This document shows positions 62,905 through 64,000 of a DNA stretch of 64,000 nt, piece by piece (the first letter of the stretch is position 1; every line of letters starts with the position of its first letter). Location: assembly GCA_031315865.1 (NCBI GenBank), contig JALDRJ010000002.1:765147-829146 (forward strand), given 5' to 3'. Source of the DNA: Nitrospirales bacterium. Lineage in GTDB: Bacteria; Nitrospirota; Nitrospiria; Nitrospirales; UBA8639. Made by a program: the position numbers and the translations under genes. The notes under the pieces are model-generated. The model searched no databases. It was not told the DNA's origin and saw only the letters and a list, made by a program, of their open reading frames with translations.

Positions 62905-63555
62905 TCACTTGACGGAGACAGCCGGCATTGCATGGCCATTTTTTTGATTGACGCATTCCACCAGATGCCAAAAGCGAAGAGGGTTTACTTTCTTTTTTCT
63001 TTCTACGACAAGGGTGGTCCCTTCTAAGACGGTATTGAGGGATAAGTCGGTTCGAAATCCAATGTGTTTACAGAGTGGGGAGATCATTTTTTCAACCGCG
63101 GCGATGACTTTGTTGCCATTGCTGAAGTGATTCAGCATCACAATGCGACCGCCAGGCTTACAGACGCGGATCATCTCTCGCACAACTCTCCGATAATCCG
63201 GAACGGCCGTGACGACATATGCCGCCATGACGATGTCGAACGAATCACTCTCAAGGTCCATATGAGCCGCATCCATTCGTCGCAAGCTTACATTCGTGAG
63301 GCGATGGGTTTGAATCCGTTCTTTAGCTTTCTCTAACATCCCTTCCGAAAAATCTATACCAAGAATTTCACAATAATTTGGGTACAAGGGAAGCGCCTCT
63401 CCGGTCCCGATTCCAACTTCCAAGACCCGGTCCCCTGGCTGGATCGGTAATCCTCGGACGGCCGACTCTCGTGATTGCTGAAAGACACGGCCAAAGGTTT
63501 GGTCATACATACCGGCATAATTTGTATACACCTTTTCAACTTTGTCGAGGTCCAT
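62905..63555 (-). CDS. Class I SAM-dependent methyltransferase, PmtA-like
   Basis: 216 residues from the ATG at 63555 (GGAGG just upstream); a start at 63597 would add 14 residues. SAM-binding motifs: VLEVGIGTGEALPLYP (motif I), ILGIDFSEGMLEKAKERIQT (motif II), DSFDIVMAAYVVTAVPDYRR (motif IV) and VCKPGGRIVMLNHFSN. The pattern around YTNYAGMYDQTFGRVFQQSR and the C-terminal PLCKHIGFRTDL resemble phosphatidylethanolamine N-methyltransferases of the Rhodobacter PmtA type, so a lipid substrate is plausible but not shown. Confidence 0.82.
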   Translation of the reverse strand: MDLDKVEKVYTNYAGMYDQTFGRVFQQSRESAVRGLPIQPGDRVLEVGIGTGEALPLYPNYCEILGIDFSEGMLEKAKERIQTHRLTNVSLRRMDAAHMDLESDSFDIVMAAYVVTAVPDYRRVVREMIRVCKPGGRIVMLNHFSNGNKVIAAVEKMISPLCKHIGFRTDLSLNTVLEGTTLVVERKKKVNPLRFWHLVECVNQKNGHAMPAVSVK

Positions 63556-63597
63556 ATACCCTCCAAGAGACGCTTTCACTGATTCGTTCACACGCAT

Positions 63598-63969
63598 TGA
63601 GTGAATTGAATATCAATCACATTAATAATGAAACATGAATAAGAAATCTGGTTGGGGATCGTTCAGTTAGGCGGGATACCCGGATGTTGGCGCCGTAGTC
63701 GGGACGGCCCACCTCCGCATGACGTTGGCATAATCTACCCAACTTTCAAGGTAGAGTCAACAGATAAGACCACAACTTTCTTCTCGATGAGAAAACAGGA
63801 ATCAATCACGAGTAATCCTGAAACCTGGGGATATCTCCACTACGACCGATAAACAGGGATTGCAATGCGATCACCTGGTTTCCTACAATCTGAACCTTCA
63901 TTCCATACGGTATGATAACCTCATCTATATTTCAGGTAAAAAGAAGACTCGGCGAAAGGAAGAATCATA
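63598..63969. other. Intergenic region at the right edge
   Basis: About 370 bases upstream of the rightward gene at 63970 and the leftward methyltransferase. No gene, repeat or RNA recognised; a 66-codon frame at 63652 has no family features and is probably chance. Confidence 0.4.
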
Positions 63970-64000
63970 ATGCCATTACGCAATCATTTTTTCCCCCTCT
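63970..64000 (+). CDS. Start of a gene cut by the right edge
   Basis: An ATG at 63970 preceded by GAAAGGAAG at normal spacing opens a frame with ten codons before the edge (MPLRNHFFPL). The opening is similar to that of a group of uncharacterised proteins starting MPLRDHF, but this is too short to name. Confidence 0.5.
   Translation, partial: MPLRNHFFPL

Noticed and set aside
1-64000. CRISPR arrays, rRNA genes, toxin-antitoxin pairs and defence systems
   Set aside because: No regularly spaced short repeats, rRNA-like sequences or recognisable defence genes were seen in any frame.

Overview
The window looks like a chromosomal piece of a Gram-negative, diderm bacterium. It encodes a secretin, a TonB-dependent receptor, a FadL-type porin and lipoproteins. 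My best guess is Nitrospira or a close relative (phylum Nitrospirota). The guess rests on the combination of large hybrid phosphorelay kinases, PEP-CTERM proteins, LL-diaminopimelate aminotransferase, a pyruvoyl arginine decarboxylase next to a deoxyhypusine-synthase-like gene, and an MSHA-type pilus locus. No single gene proves it. I see no phage genes, transposases, CRISPR arrays or rRNA genes; there is one tRNA.

Positions 1-11.3 kb (minus strand) form a signalling block. In transcription order it holds a CHASE8-like/HAMP/PAS hybrid kinase (7127-10846), a TonB-dependent receptor (4649-6712), a YfiR-family periplasmic protein (4007-4576) whose stop overlaps the start of a second CHASE8-like/HAMP hybrid kinase (1035-4010), and the start of a membrane PAS sensor cut by the window edge. 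YfiR normally restrains a CHASE8-containing diguanylate cyclase. Here the same kind of protein is coupled to a phosphorelay kinase and preceded by an outer-membrane receptor. Two diverged copies of an unexplained ~160-bp sequence lie downstream of the pilus operon and of the first kinase.

Positions 11.3-30.5 kb (minus strand) hold an MSHA-like type IV pilus locus: two small pilins, then MshE and MshG, then (after an oppositely oriented PEP-CTERM gene with its own terminator) four more prepilins, then MshI, J, K, L, M and N. Three of the prepilins form a size series (276, 589 and 979 residues) that shares one N-terminal block and adds C-terminal modules; the largest ends in two jelly-roll-like sugar-binding-type modules. 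I consider this modular set of giant pilins the most unusual feature of the window. No prepilin peptidase is present here. A second PEP-CTERM (VPLPSA-type) gene follows at 30.9 kb.

Positions 31.8-54.5 kb are mostly housekeeping and accessory genes: a TPR lipoprotein, a monothiol glutaredoxin with BolA, a frameshifted esterase, GNAT, AnmK, exonuclease III, pyruvoyl arginine decarboxylase, aldehyde dehydrogenase, a DsbA-like protein, a deoxyhypusine-synthase-like enzyme, tRNA-Glu(CUC), a cupredoxin, HtrA flanked on both sides by copies of an intergenic repeat, RpiA, glucokinase, a MEKHLA protein, AroK, AroE, a 28-residue basic peptide, a FadL-family protein, glyoxalase I and a UvrC that lacks the usual C-terminal helix-hairpin-helix.

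Positions 54.8-64 kb hold a third, soluble, 1412-residue hybrid kinase with four PAS domains, a GAF domain and a receiver that has lost its phosphoacceptor Asp. After it come panC-folK-dapL (minus strand), a class I glutamine amidotransferase, a SAM methyltransferase and the first codons of a rightward gene at the edge. Start codons were moved from the longest open frame wherever a Shine-Dalgarno sequence, a signal peptide or a stop-start overlap favoured an internal start; each case is stated.
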